A stretch of 14,111 nucleotides of DNA from DTBU01 sp964568845 (GCA_964568845.1 CAZMSC010000039.1:1-14111); one strand, 5' to 3'. Positions 1 to 7,712 are shown, counted from the stretch's first letter. The notes: generated from the sequence alone by a model not told the origin. A program made the numbers and translations.

Positions 1-2
1 TC

Positions 3-62
3 GATCGAGTAGAGCGCTTTTACTGGCGTCCTCGGCGTCCAGAAGGTTTGATTAAATGTTGA
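3..62 (+). CDS. possible C-terminus of an upstream gene (partial)
   Basis: Frame 3 is open from the window edge to a TGA at 60-62 and encodes 19 residues with a plausible protein-like composition (DRVERFYWRPRRPEGL...). No family can be assigned from so few residues. Another plus frame is open to 55 with a low-complexity peptide and looks less likely. It could equally be a chance reading. Confidence 0.3.
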   Translation, partial: DRVERFYWRPRRPEGLIKC

Positions 63-364
63 GTGTTCAAAGGTTGACTCAGACATCGGGAATCATCCTA
101 CGATTGAAGCCTTCAAACATTTAAACCTAAAAATTTTCTATTAGACAACACGTATTTCGAGGTTAAGAGGAAGATGCTAAGGGTCGCGTACTCACACGTT
201 AAGTTGATGGTGAGGCTCATTTAGACTTCGGTAAAGAAGAGGGAGGCTTGGAGAAAACTTGCCGAATGTAAATTCTAGAAACTTATTGTAATCACAATCT
301 GTGTCCTCTACACGTGCTTTAGTTTTAATAGAATCTTCCGGTAAGTTATCGGAATGGTGTAATC
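63..364. other. gene-poor stretch, possible relics only
   Basis: No convincing complete gene is visible here. On the plus strand 106-222 is open without a usual start codon and reads like protein (FLLDNTYFEVKRKMLRVAYS), ending in TAG. A second plus frame around 208-270 (GEAHLDFGKEEGGLEK) also reads like protein, so a frameshifted relic is possible. A minus-strand frame over 192-358 is open too. A 13-base palindrome, TTGAAG-C-CTTCAA, lies at 104-116. The promoter of the next gene lies at the right end. Confidence 0.3.
321..352 (+). promoter_or_regulatory. candidate promoter and imperfect palindrome upstream of the solenoid gene
   Basis: A TATA-like AT-rich element (TTTTAATA, about 323-330) would place a transcription start near 350-355, giving a short leader before the GTG at 365. 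An imperfect palindrome, CCGGTAAGTTATCGG, spans 338-352 with CCG/CGG and TAA/TTA half-sites. It sits over the predicted start, where an archaeal repressor would typically bind. The operator role is inference. Confidence 0.35.
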
Positions 365-1699
365 GTGCGTAAAGTCGTATCTGTTCCACGCGGTTCAACT
401 GCAACATTAGGGTTTGTTGATGGAGACCTGCACGTGGGCGGGGATTCAACTATAAAAGCTGAAGAGAGGTTGCAAAACATTACAGTTTCAGGTATTGTAC
501 GCTGTGAGGGAGAATGCTTCTTCAACTGTGGTCTTATAGCCGAGTCTTTGGATGGGCATGATGGCGATATTACGGTTGAGGGCGATCTATCAGTTAACAA
601 GGTGAAGATCAGAGAGGGTGGGCTTCACGTAATCGGAAACCTATCGGCGAAAACGTTAGATGTGGATAGAAAAGTTGCTGTTGAAAAAAACCTTAACGTT
701 GAAAGGGTTAGAGTCGGTGGAAGCCTTGAAGTAAGAGGCGATACAAAAGCCTTAGATATAGAGGTTGGCGGCTCATATAAGGCGTCTGGTAATGTGGAAA
801 TGGAAACTATTAACGTAGGTGGAGCGGTTGACATTGAAGGCGTTGTGAAGGGCTTACGGATTGAAGTAGGCGGGTCCTTCAGAGGAGGAGGGCTGGTGGA
901 GGTCAAAAAGATAACGGTTGGGAGTACAGTTAGAGTTGAAGCTGAAGTTAAAATTGAAGATATCGACGTTGGAGGTACGGTTGTAATTAAGGGCGGTGAA
1001 GTGAAGGATAGAATTAACGTAGGGGGGACGTTTGAATCAACCGGTCCCCTTAAGTTTAACAAAATCGACGTTGGCGGTGCTGTGAAGCTCTCTAATCGAT
1101 GTGAAGGTGGAAAAATAAATGTCGGAGGTTCTTTAAAAGTCGACGGAGACCTTGTATTTACAAGTATAGATGTCGGAGGTTCCGTTGAAATAACTGGTGA
1201 TGCTAGAGGTGAAAACATAGATGTTGGCGGTAGGCTAAGCGTGGGGAGAAGTCTAAGCTTATCCGGTAGGTTAGATGTCGGAGGTTCTGCTGAAATAGGT
1301 GACTATGTGAAGGTTAAATCCATAGATATTGGCGGCTCTCTGAGGGCTTCGACTGTTGAAGCTTTAGACGCCGTAAAAGTCGGAGGGTTGATAGAGACTT
1401 CGAAGGGTGTGAAGGCTAACTACATAGAGATTGGTAGGCGAGGTGAGGTTCGGGGGCCTTTAATAGGCGTTAGTGTTCTCATACGGGAGAGGGCTAGAGT
1501 TGAAGACGTCTACGCTGACACTTTAACGTTGGAGGAGAATTCAAGGGCTAGAAACATCTATGCGAGAAGGATATATGTAGAGTCTGGCTGTAGAATACTT
1601 GGAGAAGTACAGTACACCGAGCTGTTGGAGAGGGAGGAAGAAGTTTTATTCGCTCAGACGCCGGTGAAGGTTGAAAAGCTACCTTCCTCACCACTTTAA
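365..1699 (+). CDS. bactofilin-like beta-solenoid repeat protein (polymer-forming cytoskeletal family)
   Basis: This 444-residue protein is built almost wholly from about sixteen repeats of roughly 20 residues. Each carries a motif of the form (I/V)-(D/N/E/K)-V-G-G-(S/T/A), from residue 22 to about 345. Such spacing fits a right-handed beta-helix like that of bactofilins (DUF583/PF04519), which polymerise without nucleotide into scaffolds. The C-terminal part (EDVYADTLTLEENSRARNIY, then a Y-rich segment) lacks VGG and resembles the tail of polymer-forming cytoskeletal proteins. There is no signal peptide or membrane segment, so it is probably cytoplasmic. The GTG at 365 is chosen as start because it follows the TATA-like element closely; no strong ribosome site is seen. 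The small winged-helix gene follows 25 bases downstream. The solenoid fold is well supported by the repeat; the cytoskeletal role is inferred from family resemblance. Confidence 0.7.
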   Translation: MRKVVSVPRGSTATLGFVDGDLHVGGDSTIKAEERLQNITVSGIVRCEGECFFNCGLIAESLDGHDGDITVEGDLSVNKVKIREGGLHVIGNLSAKTLDVDRKVAVEKNLNVERVRVGGSLEVRGDTKALDIEVGGSYKASGNVEMETINVGGAVDIEGVVKGLRIEVGGSFRGGGLVEVKKITVGSTVRVEAEVKIEDIDVGGTVVIKGGEVKDRINVGGTFESTGPLKFNKIDVGGAVKLSNRCEGGKINVGGSLKVDGDLVFTSIDVGGSVEITGDARGENIDVGGRLSVGRSLSLSGRLDVGGSAEIGDYVKVKSIDIGGSLRASTVEALDAVKVGGLIETSKGVKANYIEIGRRGEVRGPLIGVSVLIRERARVEDVYADTLTLEENSRARNIYARRIYVESGCRILGEVQYTELLEREEEVLFAQTPVKVEKLPSSPL

Positions 1700-1724
1700 T
1701 GTCGATTCAAAAGTTGATAACGCT

Positions 1725-1982
1725 ATGAGTGGGAGAAGGACAAAATATGAAATATACTCCGATATATTGGAAACTGTCTTAAGAAGAGGCCCATCTCCTT
1801 TAACGAGAATAGCTTACGGCGCTGGGCTTCCAGTTGATAGGGCGAAAAAGGCTCTGCAGTTTCTGGTAGCTCGTGGTCTTCTAAGAGAAGAGAGGATAGG
1901 CGATATGAAGGTTTACGTGTTAACCAAGAGGGGTGGAGAGTTTCTAGAAGCCTTGAGGGTTGTGAAAAAGTACATGGGTTAG
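1725..1982 (+). CDS. small winged-helix transcriptional regulator-like protein
   Basis: The 85-residue product has the helix-turn-helix and wing pattern of short archaeal regulators (COG3432-like). An opening helix (YEIYSDILETVLRRG) is followed by a recognition region (LTRIAYGAGLPVDRAKKALQFL), the phrase LVARGLLREE, a wing (GDMKVYVLTKRGGEFL) and a final helix. ATG at 1725 is preferred over a TTG at 1671, because the upstream extension overlaps the preceding stop and does not look like winged-helix sequence. It lies 25 bases behind the solenoid gene and may be co-transcribed with it. Its target is unknown; it might control its neighbour or the ABC transporter downstream. Confidence 0.7.
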   Translation: MSGRRTKYEIYSDILETVLRRGPSPLTRIAYGAGLPVDRAKKALQFLVARGLLREERIGDMKVYVLTKRGGEFLEALRVVKKYMG

Positions 1983-2072
1983 TTTTTAAAGTGGTTGTAA
2001 ATTTCTCCATCTTCTTAGACGTGTTTATCCATAGTAAAGCTTTTACCTCTAAAAGAGCTCAATCTATTGAAT

Positions 2073-2834
2073 ATGTCAGTAAATAACGGTGTCGCTGTAG
2101 ACGTTAGAAACCTCGTGAAATTCTTCGGGTCTTTCAAAGCCTTAGACGGCCTATCTTTCCAAGTTAAGGAGGGGGAGGTTTTCGGTTTAATCGGGCCTAA
2201 CGGTGCCGGTAAAACCACTGCCTTGAGGATTCTCGCCACCCTTCTACTTCCAACGGAAGGCTCTGTGAAAGTATTCGGATATGACGTTATCTCTCAAGCC
2301 GCCGATGTAAGACGTATAATGAGCTACCTCGCCGAGGATGCTGGAGCCTATAGAAACCTCTCAGGGTTGGAGTACCTCTCAATAATGGCTAGGATATACT
2401 TCCACTCTAGAGATGAAGCTTCAGAAGCCGTTGATCGTGCCGTTGACATTTCAGGGCTTGGCGGTAAAATACACGATAAGATTAAGACCTACAGTAAAGG
2501 TATGAAGAGGAGGCTTCAGATAGCGAGGGTTTTTATGTTGAAGCCTAAACTAGCCATACTCGACGAGCCCACAGCGGGTTTAGACGTTGTGCATGCAAGT
2601 TACATAAGGAAGCTTATAAAAGATTATGCAAACAAGTACAGTGTAACAGTGATTATGTCCAGCCACAACATGCTTGAAGTAGAATACGTCTGCGATAGAA
2701 TAGCCTTAATAAACAAAGGTAGAATAGTGGCTGAAGGTACACCGGATCAGCTTAAAACTTTTTGGAACGCTTCAAATCTTGAAGAAGTATTCATAAAGGT
2801 GGTGGATATTGGGCAGCTTCCTCCCTCTGGTTGA
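2073..2834 (+). CDS. ABC transporter ATP-binding protein (ABC-2 type exporter)
   Basis: This 253-residue ATPase carries all nucleotide-binding motifs. Walker A is GPNGAGKT at 41-48, the signature is YSKGMKRRLQIA at 140-151, Walker B is LAILDEPTAGLD at 160-171, and the switch histidine is in SSHNM at 196-200. The Q-loop position shows glutamate (YLAED, residue 88) instead of glutamine, which I recall in other archaeal drug/Na-exporter-like ATPases. It should dimerise under the membrane and power the permease encoded directly downstream. ATG at 2073 is preferred to the TTG at 2067. The stop overlaps the permease start by 26 bases, so the two are translationally linked. The substrate cannot be told; the DrrA/NatA/CcmA-like group includes drug, sodium and polysaccharide exporters. 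Confidence 0.93.
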   Translation: MSVNNGVAVDVRNLVKFFGSFKALDGLSFQVKEGEVFGLIGPNGAGKTTALRILATLLLPTEGSVKVFGYDVISQAADVRRIMSYLAEDAGAYRNLSGLEYLSIMARIYFHSRDEASEAVDRAVDISGLGGKIHDKIKTYSKGMKRRLQIARVFMLKPKLAILDEPTAGLDVVHASYIRKLIKDYANKYSVTVIMSSHNMLEVEYVCDRIALINKGRIVAEGTPDQLKTFWNASNLEEVFIKVVDIGQLPPSG

Positions 2835-4125
2835 AAAGGAGATTAAAGACTTGCTAAGAGACCCTAGGATCTACATAGGTTTACTGGCGCCAATTCTAAT
2901 AATGCCTATAATCGGCTTAGCAATATCTGCAGCTATGCAAAGCTCCATTGAAACGATTTCAAGAGAAGGCGTTAAAGTCGCAGTCATAGACCTGGATGAA
3001 ACATCCATCAGCCACGAGTTTATAGGTTTTATGCATGGCCTTGGCTTAAACGTGTCAGAATCTCCCTCATTGGAGGTTGAAGATGCTATTGAAGAGCTTA
3101 AAGGTAGCGATACCAGAATTTTGATAGTTGTGCCGAATGGCTTTGAATCCAACGTCACAAGCTTTAGAAGAGCTCAGGTGAACGTGTTCTTCATCGTTAA
3201 AAGCATGGGTTTAAGTAGCGTCGGCATCTTCTCCGTGATTGAGAGTGTTTTAAACGCCTATTCCAGAGCCTTAGTAGAATCTTTTATATCTTCTAAAAGT
3301 CCTGAAGTCAACCCTGAGGACGTTTTAAACCCATTAACCACCGTAAGCTATACGGTTGTCAAGGATAAGATTCTCAAGGTTTCACCAGGCGTTTTATTTA
3401 ACCAGTTCTTCATGGGCTCTGGGATAATGGTTCCGATCGTTTTAATGTTGGTTTCAATGACAGTTGCACAGATAGCCGCAACTGCTACGGCTGTTGAAAA
3501 CGAGGAGAAAACCCTTGAAATCCTACTGACGCTCCCTATCAGCAGGTATCGTATTTTGATGGGCAAGCTTATAGGGTCAGCGGTCGTGGCGATGCTTGGA
3601 ACCGTTCTCTTTATAGTCGGGTTAACCGTGTATTTTCAAAGTATTTTCAGTCTCCCCGTGATGACTGGGGAGGGTTTAACCGTTTCACTGGAGCTTCCGA
3701 CGGCGTCGCTTGAAAGCTATGTAATGCTGTTCGTAAGCCTCCTCATAGCGATATTTTTCGCAACTTCTCTAGGCGTTATAATAGGGGCTTTGAGTAGCGA
3801 CGTCAGAATATCCGGCTCCTTGGTCGGGTTTGTGCAGATACCAATAATGATTCCGATGTTCATGGTCATATATGGCGACGTTGGAAGTCTACCGTTGGCG
3901 TTGCGATTATTCATCTACGCTTTACCTCCAAGCTATCCGATGCTTATAGCTCAGAGTATGTTCTTCTCAGAGCTTCCATTTGAAGCGCTTCTAGGAATAC
4001 CGTATTCAGCCGCATTTACCGTCTTCCTAGTATATTTGACTAGTAAACTTCTGGTGCCTGAGAAGCTTCTATCTATCCAATATAAGCTGTTAATGCGTAG
4101 AATGAAAGGTAGAGCTATACCATAA
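2809..4125 (+). CDS. ABC-2 type transporter permease (NatB-like)
   Basis: This 438-residue membrane protein pairs with the ATPase upstream. One membrane segment lies at about 22-43. An extracytoplasmic domain of about 155 residues follows (containing VAVIDLDETSISHEF and RILIVVPNGFE). Further segments lie at about 204-226, 254-276, 303-327, 336-357, 365-385 and 395-414. The cytoplasmic loop VENEEKTLEILLTLPISRYRI at 229-249 is the conserved coupling helix region of the ABC2_membrane_3/NatB group. The start is a TTG at 2809, inside the ATPase gene. A GGTGGTG stretch at 2798-2804 can serve as its ribosome site. The gene ends 1 base from the convergent proS stop. The direction is probably export; the substrate is unknown. 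Confidence 0.9.
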   Translation: MGSFLPLVEKEIKDLLRDPRIYIGLLAPILIMPIIGLAISAAMQSSIETISREGVKVAVIDLDETSISHEFIGFMHGLGLNVSESPSLEVEDAIEELKGSDTRILIVVPNGFESNVTSFRRAQVNVFFIVKSMGLSSVGIFSVIESVLNAYSRALVESFISSKSPEVNPEDVLNPLTTVSYTVVKDKILKVSPGVLFNQFFMGSGIMVPIVLMLVSMTVAQIAATATAVENEEKTLEILLTLPISRYRILMGKLIGSAVVAMLGTVLFIVGLTVYFQSIFSLPVMTGEGLTVSLELPTASLESYVMLFVSLLIAIFFATSLGVIIGALSSDVRISGSLVGFVQIPIMIPMFMVIYGDVGSLPLALRLFIYALPPSYPMLIAQSMFFSELPFEALLGIPYSAAFTVFLVYLTSKLLVPEKLLSIQYKLLMRRMKGRAIP

Positions 4126-4126
4126 A

Positions 4127-5587
4127 TTAGTATGCTTTACCTAAGTAGACGTACTCTCCAGCCTCCCTGCCACATACTATGCATTTCTCCCCTTCAGAGG
4201 GTTTAACCCTGTTTTTAAGGGGTACTCCTCTGACTTCTAGACCCAACACTTCCTTAAGCTTTATAGAGCAGCTTTCACCGTCGAAGTCTATCGAGCAGAA
4301 CGGGGCGATTATGAAGCCGCCTCTATCTGCTAGGTCTTTAACTTCGTCAAAAGTGGTGGCTTTAAATATTCTCAGCTGAAGGAACTCTTCAGCCCTCTTC
4401 CTAAGGTTTTGAAGAGACTCGTCGCCAAGCCTCCTAACGGCTTCAACAAGCCCGTCAAGTTGAACGACTATTCTACTACGGTCATCCCTCCTAAATAACG
4501 TTACAGATTTTGCTTCAACTTCCCTGATGCCGACTTCAGCCCTTATTGGAACTCCCATCATCTCCCAGTAGTAGTATTTCGCGCCGGGAGTCTTATCTGA
4601 AAAATCCGCTTCTACCCTGAAGCCGGCTGCCTTCAGACTCCTGTAGACTTCCATGCAGTATTTTTCAACGGGCTCCTTATGCTCTTTCGCAAATATTGGA
4701 ACTATGATAACTTGAATGGGGGCTATTTCAAATGGCACTATGAGGCCATTATCGTCACCGTGTATGGAGATAACTGCGGCTAGAATGCGCCATATGCCAG
4801 GTCCATAGCATGTCTGGTAAGCGTACTTCCGCGTGCCGTCGCTGTCTAGGAATGTGATTTCAAAGGCTTTGGAGAACCTCTGGCCCAGGTAGTGTGTGGA
4901 GGCTATTTGAAGTAGTTTTCCATCAGGCATTATACAGTCGGCGGCGAACGTTTTGACGGCTCCTCTAAACTTATCCCATTGCGGTCTCTCTAAGAATATA
5001 AAAGGTATTCCAAGCCTCCTATGGATGACTTCTTCAGCGATCTCCATATCCTCTTCAACCTGTTTGTAAGCCTCCTTCTCCGTGGCGAAGACGTCGTGCG
5101 CCTCTATCCAGAGGAACTCCCTACCTCTGATCAGAGGCTTGGTTGACTTAGTCTCATACCTGAAAACTGAGCAGCTTTGATAGAGTTTTAGAGGTAGGTC
5201 TGATACGCTTCTTATCCATAGGGAGTAGAGCGGGTAGAAAGCCGTTTCAGAAGTGGGTCTTAATGCAAGCCTCTTCTCAAGCTCGTCATCCCCGCCATGA
5301 GTTATCCAGAATACCTCAGCTCTAAAACCTTCAACATGCTCTTCCTCTTTTGAAAGGCTTTCCTCAGGTATTACCGTTGGGAAGAGCACGGGTCTATGCC
5401 CCCGTTCTTCAAGCTCGTTTTCATATAAGCGGTAGATCTGTTTAAGCATGGTCATAGACCAAGGCCTATGAACTATGAAGCCTTTAACGTTATACCTGTC
5501 GTCTATAAGCTGTGCCTCCCGGATTATCCTGTTAAACCAGTTGGAGAAGTCGCCATTTTTATCTACTTTGAAAGTCTCTTTCGACAT
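4127..5587 (-). CDS. proS: prolyl-tRNA synthetase, archaeal/eukaryotic type
   Basis: The enzyme charges tRNA-Pro with proline for translation. At 486 residues it matches the short archaeal-type class IIa form, without the bacterial editing insertion. Visible elements are RPTSET at 110-115, the motif 2 region FRYE (142-145) with RGREFLWIEAHD (154-165), and the motif 3 region with YGPGIWR and HGDDNGLIVPFEIAP at about 261-290. The anticodon-binding domain follows (KTPGAKYYYWEMMGVPIRAE). A C-terminal zinc-binding domain has cysteines 431, 440, 469 and 472, and the protein ends in tyrosine (GKAY). In the Thermus enzyme that C-terminal tyrosine reaches into the active site. ATG at 5587 has an AAGGAG ribosome site 10 bases upstream and a TATA box behind it. 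Confidence 0.97.
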   Translation of the reverse strand: MSKETFKVDKNGDFSNWFNRIIREAQLIDDRYNVKGFIVHRPWSMTMLKQIYRLYENELEERGHRPVLFPTVIPEESLSKEEEHVEGFRAEVFWITHGGDDELEKRLALRPTSETAFYPLYSLWIRSVSDLPLKLYQSCSVFRYETKSTKPLIRGREFLWIEAHDVFATEKEAYKQVEEDMEIAEEVIHRRLGIPFIFLERPQWDKFRGAVKTFAADCIMPDGKLLQIASTHYLGQRFSKAFEITFLDSDGTRKYAYQTCYGPGIWRILAAVISIHGDDNGLIVPFEIAPIQVIIVPIFAKEHKEPVEKYCMEVYRSLKAAGFRVEADFSDKTPGAKYYYWEMMGVPIRAEVGIREVEAKSVTLFRRDDRSRIVVQLDGLVEAVRRLGDESLQNLRKRAEEFLQLRIFKATTFDEVKDLADRGGFIIAPFCSIDFDGESCSIKLKEVLGLEVRGVPLKNRVKPSEGEKCIVCGREAGEYVYLGKAY

Positions 5588-5597
5588 GGCTTTCCAA

Positions 5598-5630
5598 CTC
5601 CTTATTAGGATTGGGAAAAGCTATATAAAT
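5598..5630 (-). promoter_or_regulatory. proS promoter and ribosome-binding site
   Basis: Read on the minus strand, ATTTATATAG at 5630-5621 is a good archaeal TATA box. It predicts transcription starting near 5600, about 10-15 bases before the proS ATG. AAGGAG lies at 5603-5598. A promoter here suggests proS is transcribed on its own as well as possibly by read-through from rnhB. Confidence 0.6.
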
Positions 5631-5644
5631 GCTACTGGAGGGGG

Positions 5645-6304
5645 TTAGACACTGTTTAATTTATGGCTCAACTTGGAGATTTTCCAACTCTTCCTTATAA
5701 GCCGTTCTGAAAGCTTACTCCCGTAGTTTTCTTTCAGAAAACTTATGGTTTTTAAGTCTGAAGGGTAGCCGCTTCCGAAATCTCCATATAGGTCTCTAAG
5801 CGACCGAACGATTCTGTCTCTCAAGACCTTAGCCACTATAGATGCTGATGCTACGGCTGGGTGGTCGTCGTACTTTCCGTGGAGGGCTATTACTTCAGCA
5901 TTCCACGGGACTTCAGACTTCAAAGTTCTACAGAACCTCGTCAAGTTTACGTCTGGGCAGTCGACGTATATTTTCGTAGCTCTAAGCTCTCTTACTATGC
6001 AGGCGATCTCTTTAAGTTCTAAAGCGTTTAAACCGCCTATCGTCTTCTTAAATTTAACATATCGATCTATTATGTTTGGGTTTAACACGGTAAATGCTAC
6101 TCTGACAGCCCCGTCAACTATAAACTCGTAAAGCTTCTCCCTTCTCTCCGGTGGAAGCCTCTTAGAATCTTTAACACCTTGTGATTTAACAGCCTCCAAG
6201 AAGTCCTCCTCTAGTAGAACTCCCGCTATAACCATTGGTCCTATGGCGCTGCCTCTACCAGCTTCATCCACACCAGCTATAGTGTTATGCAAGATGGCTT
6301 TCAC
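5645..6304 (-). CDS. rnhB: ribonuclease HII
   Basis: RNase HII cuts the RNA strand of RNA-DNA hybrids and starts removal of single ribonucleotides from DNA. The 219-residue length fits the family. The N-terminal signature AGVDEAGRGSAIGPMVIAGV gives catalytic D13 and E14 and the GRG motif at 16-18. YVDCPD supplies D115, and VASASIVAKVLRDR at 151-164 is the conserved block after the fourth acidic residue. That residue is usually four before the proline that precedes this block; here the local sequence is KYDDHP, so D146 or D147 must serve with a one-residue shift. GSGYPSD at 177-183 is also typical. The GTG start at 6304 overlaps the flpA stop (GTGA), indicating coupled translation. Confidence 0.95.
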   Translation of the reverse strand: MKAILHNTIAGVDEAGRGSAIGPMVIAGVLLEEDFLEAVKSQGVKDSKRLPPERREKLYEFIVDGAVRVAFTVLNPNIIDRYVKFKKTIGGLNALELKEIACIVRELRATKIYVDCPDVNLTRFCRTLKSEVPWNAEVIALHGKYDDHPAVASASIVAKVLRDRIVRSLRDLYGDFGSGYPSDLKTISFLKENYGSKLSERLIRKSWKISKLSHKLNSV

Positions 6305-6987
6305 CTTGTTGAAAGTATCATGACGTGGTCTTTGTCAAAGGGCTCAAGTTTAATCGTGGATTCTATCTTGAACCCCCTGCTCTGTAAAACCTTGGCTTCT
6401 TCTCTAAATATTTCTACAGGTTTTCTTGAAACGTCTATACTCCTCGCCTTTACCGCCAGCATTATACTCCCACCTTTCTTAAGGTAGAAGTCTGCGTTAT
6501 CTGACAATATCCTAGCTTGATCTGGCTGAGCGATGTCGCAGTATATTACGTCAACCTCATCGACATATGGTAGATAAGACCCTGGAAACCTGGCGTCGGC
6601 GAGTATAGGCATAACGTTTCTCCTAAAAGATGAAACCTTTTTTATAAACTCCCGCATAACTCTCGGGCTGAACTCAACAGCATACACCAGTCCCCTTTCC
6701 CCTATTATGTCGCTAACGTGGCTTACGGTGGTTCCAGAGCCGGCTCCAAGATATAGGACTTTAACTCCTTCTGAAATCGGTAGGCGTTTAAGACCTTTAA
6801 GTAAAGCTGCTCCAAGCTTGCTCCTATACGGATCCCAAAGCCTATACTCTACCCCTTCGATTTTAACGAGCCTTTCACCGTACACTTGAACTGTTGGAGC
6901 TAAGTTTATGGTGGCTAATCTACGCTCACCTCCGAGGGCTATCTGGTAGACCCTATTAAAACCTTTGAAGCCTTCAACTTTAACCAC
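6301..6987 (-). CDS. flpA: fibrillarin-like rRNA/tRNA 2'-O-methyltransferase
   Basis: Fibrillarin is the catalytic subunit of the archaeal C/D box sRNP. With Nop5 and L7Ae it methylates ribose 2'-hydroxyls in rRNA and tRNA under RNA guidance. The 228-residue protein has an N-terminal beta domain (residues 1-50), WDPYRSKLGAALLKGL at 51-66, the SAM-binding loop VLYLGAGSGTTVSHVSD at 77-93, and the acidic ribose-binding strand AVEFSPR at 103-109. DVIYCDIAQPDQA (146-158), LAVKARSID (177-185) and EPFDKDHVMI (215-224) follow. The K-D-K-H tetrad typical of the family can be placed with D151, K180 and H221. The start is a GTG at 6987. The gene heads the flpA-rnhB pair. The usual partner nop5 is not in this window. 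Confidence 0.96.
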   Translation of the reverse strand: MVKVEGFKGFNRVYQIALGGERRLATINLAPTVQVYGERLVKIEGVEYRLWDPYRSKLGAALLKGLKRLPISEGVKVLYLGAGSGTTVSHVSDIIGERGLVYAVEFSPRVMREFIKKVSSFRRNVMPILADARFPGSYLPYVDEVDVIYCDIAQPDQARILSDNADFYLKKGGSIMLAVKARSIDVSRKPVEIFREEAKVLQSRGFKIESTIKLEPFDKDHVMILSTR

Positions 6988-7029
6988 AGTTATCTATTAA
7001 GATTTAGTAAGAACTCTTAACTAAATTTT

Positions 7030-7123
7030 ACCATTTAGCTTTGACTGAACTGGTCAAGTGAAGCTTGTCGGATTAAACTTTATACCAAAGATTTGTTAGA
7101 ATTTACCGACTGAGCTAAATGGT
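7030..7123. repeat. perfect 11-bp inverted repeat in the flpA / YkgJ-type divergent region
   Basis: ACCATTTAGCT at 7030-7040 and its exact complement AGCTAAATGGT at 7113-7123 flank the region between the divergent genes. The right arm covers the ATG of the YkgJ-type gene; the left arm lies about 43-53 bases upstream of flpA. A second, smaller repeat (CTAAAT-6-ATTTAG, 7021-7038) overlaps the left arm. The sequence identity is directly seen; a regulatory role is inference. Confidence 0.5.
7076..7085 (+). promoter_or_regulatory. TATA box of the YkgJ-type gene
   Basis: AACTTTATAC lies about 35-40 bases upstream of the ATG at 7119. This spacing predicts a transcription start only about 10-15 bases before the start codon, so the message would be nearly leaderless. 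No ribosome site is visible, which agrees. Confidence 0.5.
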
Positions 7124-7703
7124 TAAGTTTAAATGTACACTGTGTGGTGTTTGTTGTAGCCAATACTGGGTTCCGGTTACACATTTAGATGTTTGGCGTA
7201 TAGTACACTATGGCGGATACGATGCTCAAGAGTTTCTAACGATTTATAGAGCTGAAGATTACAAGAGCACTTTTCCCAAAGTCTCGCTCTGGGAGGGTGA
7301 AGGATACCTGGGGTTGAAGAGGTTTCCAGACGGGTTTTGCGTTTTAAATAGGAATAGAATCTGTACGGTGCATCGGTTTAAACCTTTGACATGCCGCTTC
7401 TACCCCTTCATATATGTGACGTCTAACGGTAGGGTCACCGGTGTAGAGGTTAATAAAAGTGCTGTTAAATACTGCCCGGGTTTGATATGTGACGGTGATC
7501 CCATCGACGCTGAGACCTACAACAGCCTCATACGGCTCGCTGAGACTAGAATGGTTGAGAGGAGCCTGTATGCTAAAGCTGTTAAAGAATGGTCTTCAGA
7601 GTACTATGGAAGGGGATTTTTCAAAGAACTCTTAGATTTTTTGATTGAGAAGGCTGAGGAGGATGCAAACGTCCTCATACGTAAAGGTATATGGATTAAA
7701 TAG
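7119..7703 (+). CDS. YkgJ family cysteine-cluster protein (putative Fe-S or zinc protein)
   Basis: The 194-residue protein opens with CTLCGVCC (Cys 6, 9, 12, 13). It continues with GFCVLNRNRICTVHRFKPLTCRFYPF (Cys 74, 82, 92) and CPGLIC (Cys 119, 124). This is the standard layout of the YkgJ/COG0727 family, whose members are thought to bind an iron-sulfur or zinc cluster and whose biochemical role is mostly unknown. There is no signal peptide or membrane segment. The last third, from about residue 130, is helical and charged without known motifs. It is transcribed divergently from flpA and ends 9 bases from the stop of the convergent isomerase gene. Family membership is firm; function is not. 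Confidence 0.9.
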   Translation: MVKFKCTLCGVCCSQYWVPVTHLDVWRIVHYGGYDAQEFLTIYRAEDYKSTFPKVSLWEGEGYLGLKRFPDGFCVLNRNRICTVHRFKPLTCRFYPFIYVTSNGRVTGVEVNKSAVKYCPGLICDGDPIDAETYNSLIRLAETRMVERSLYAKAVKEWSSEYYGRGFFKELLDFLIEKAEEDANVLIRKGIWIK

Positions 7704-7712
7704 GGGTATTCT

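Noticed and set aside
1081..1290. CRISPR-like or tandem DNA repeat array in 365-1699
   Set aside because: The repeats are protein-coding VGG units with variable third bases, without constant repeats and unique spacers. No CRISPR array is seen anywhere in the window.
1671..1724. Upstream TTG start for the winged-helix gene
   Set aside because: It would overlap the preceding stop by 29 bases and add residues unlike the family; ATG 1725 is better placed.
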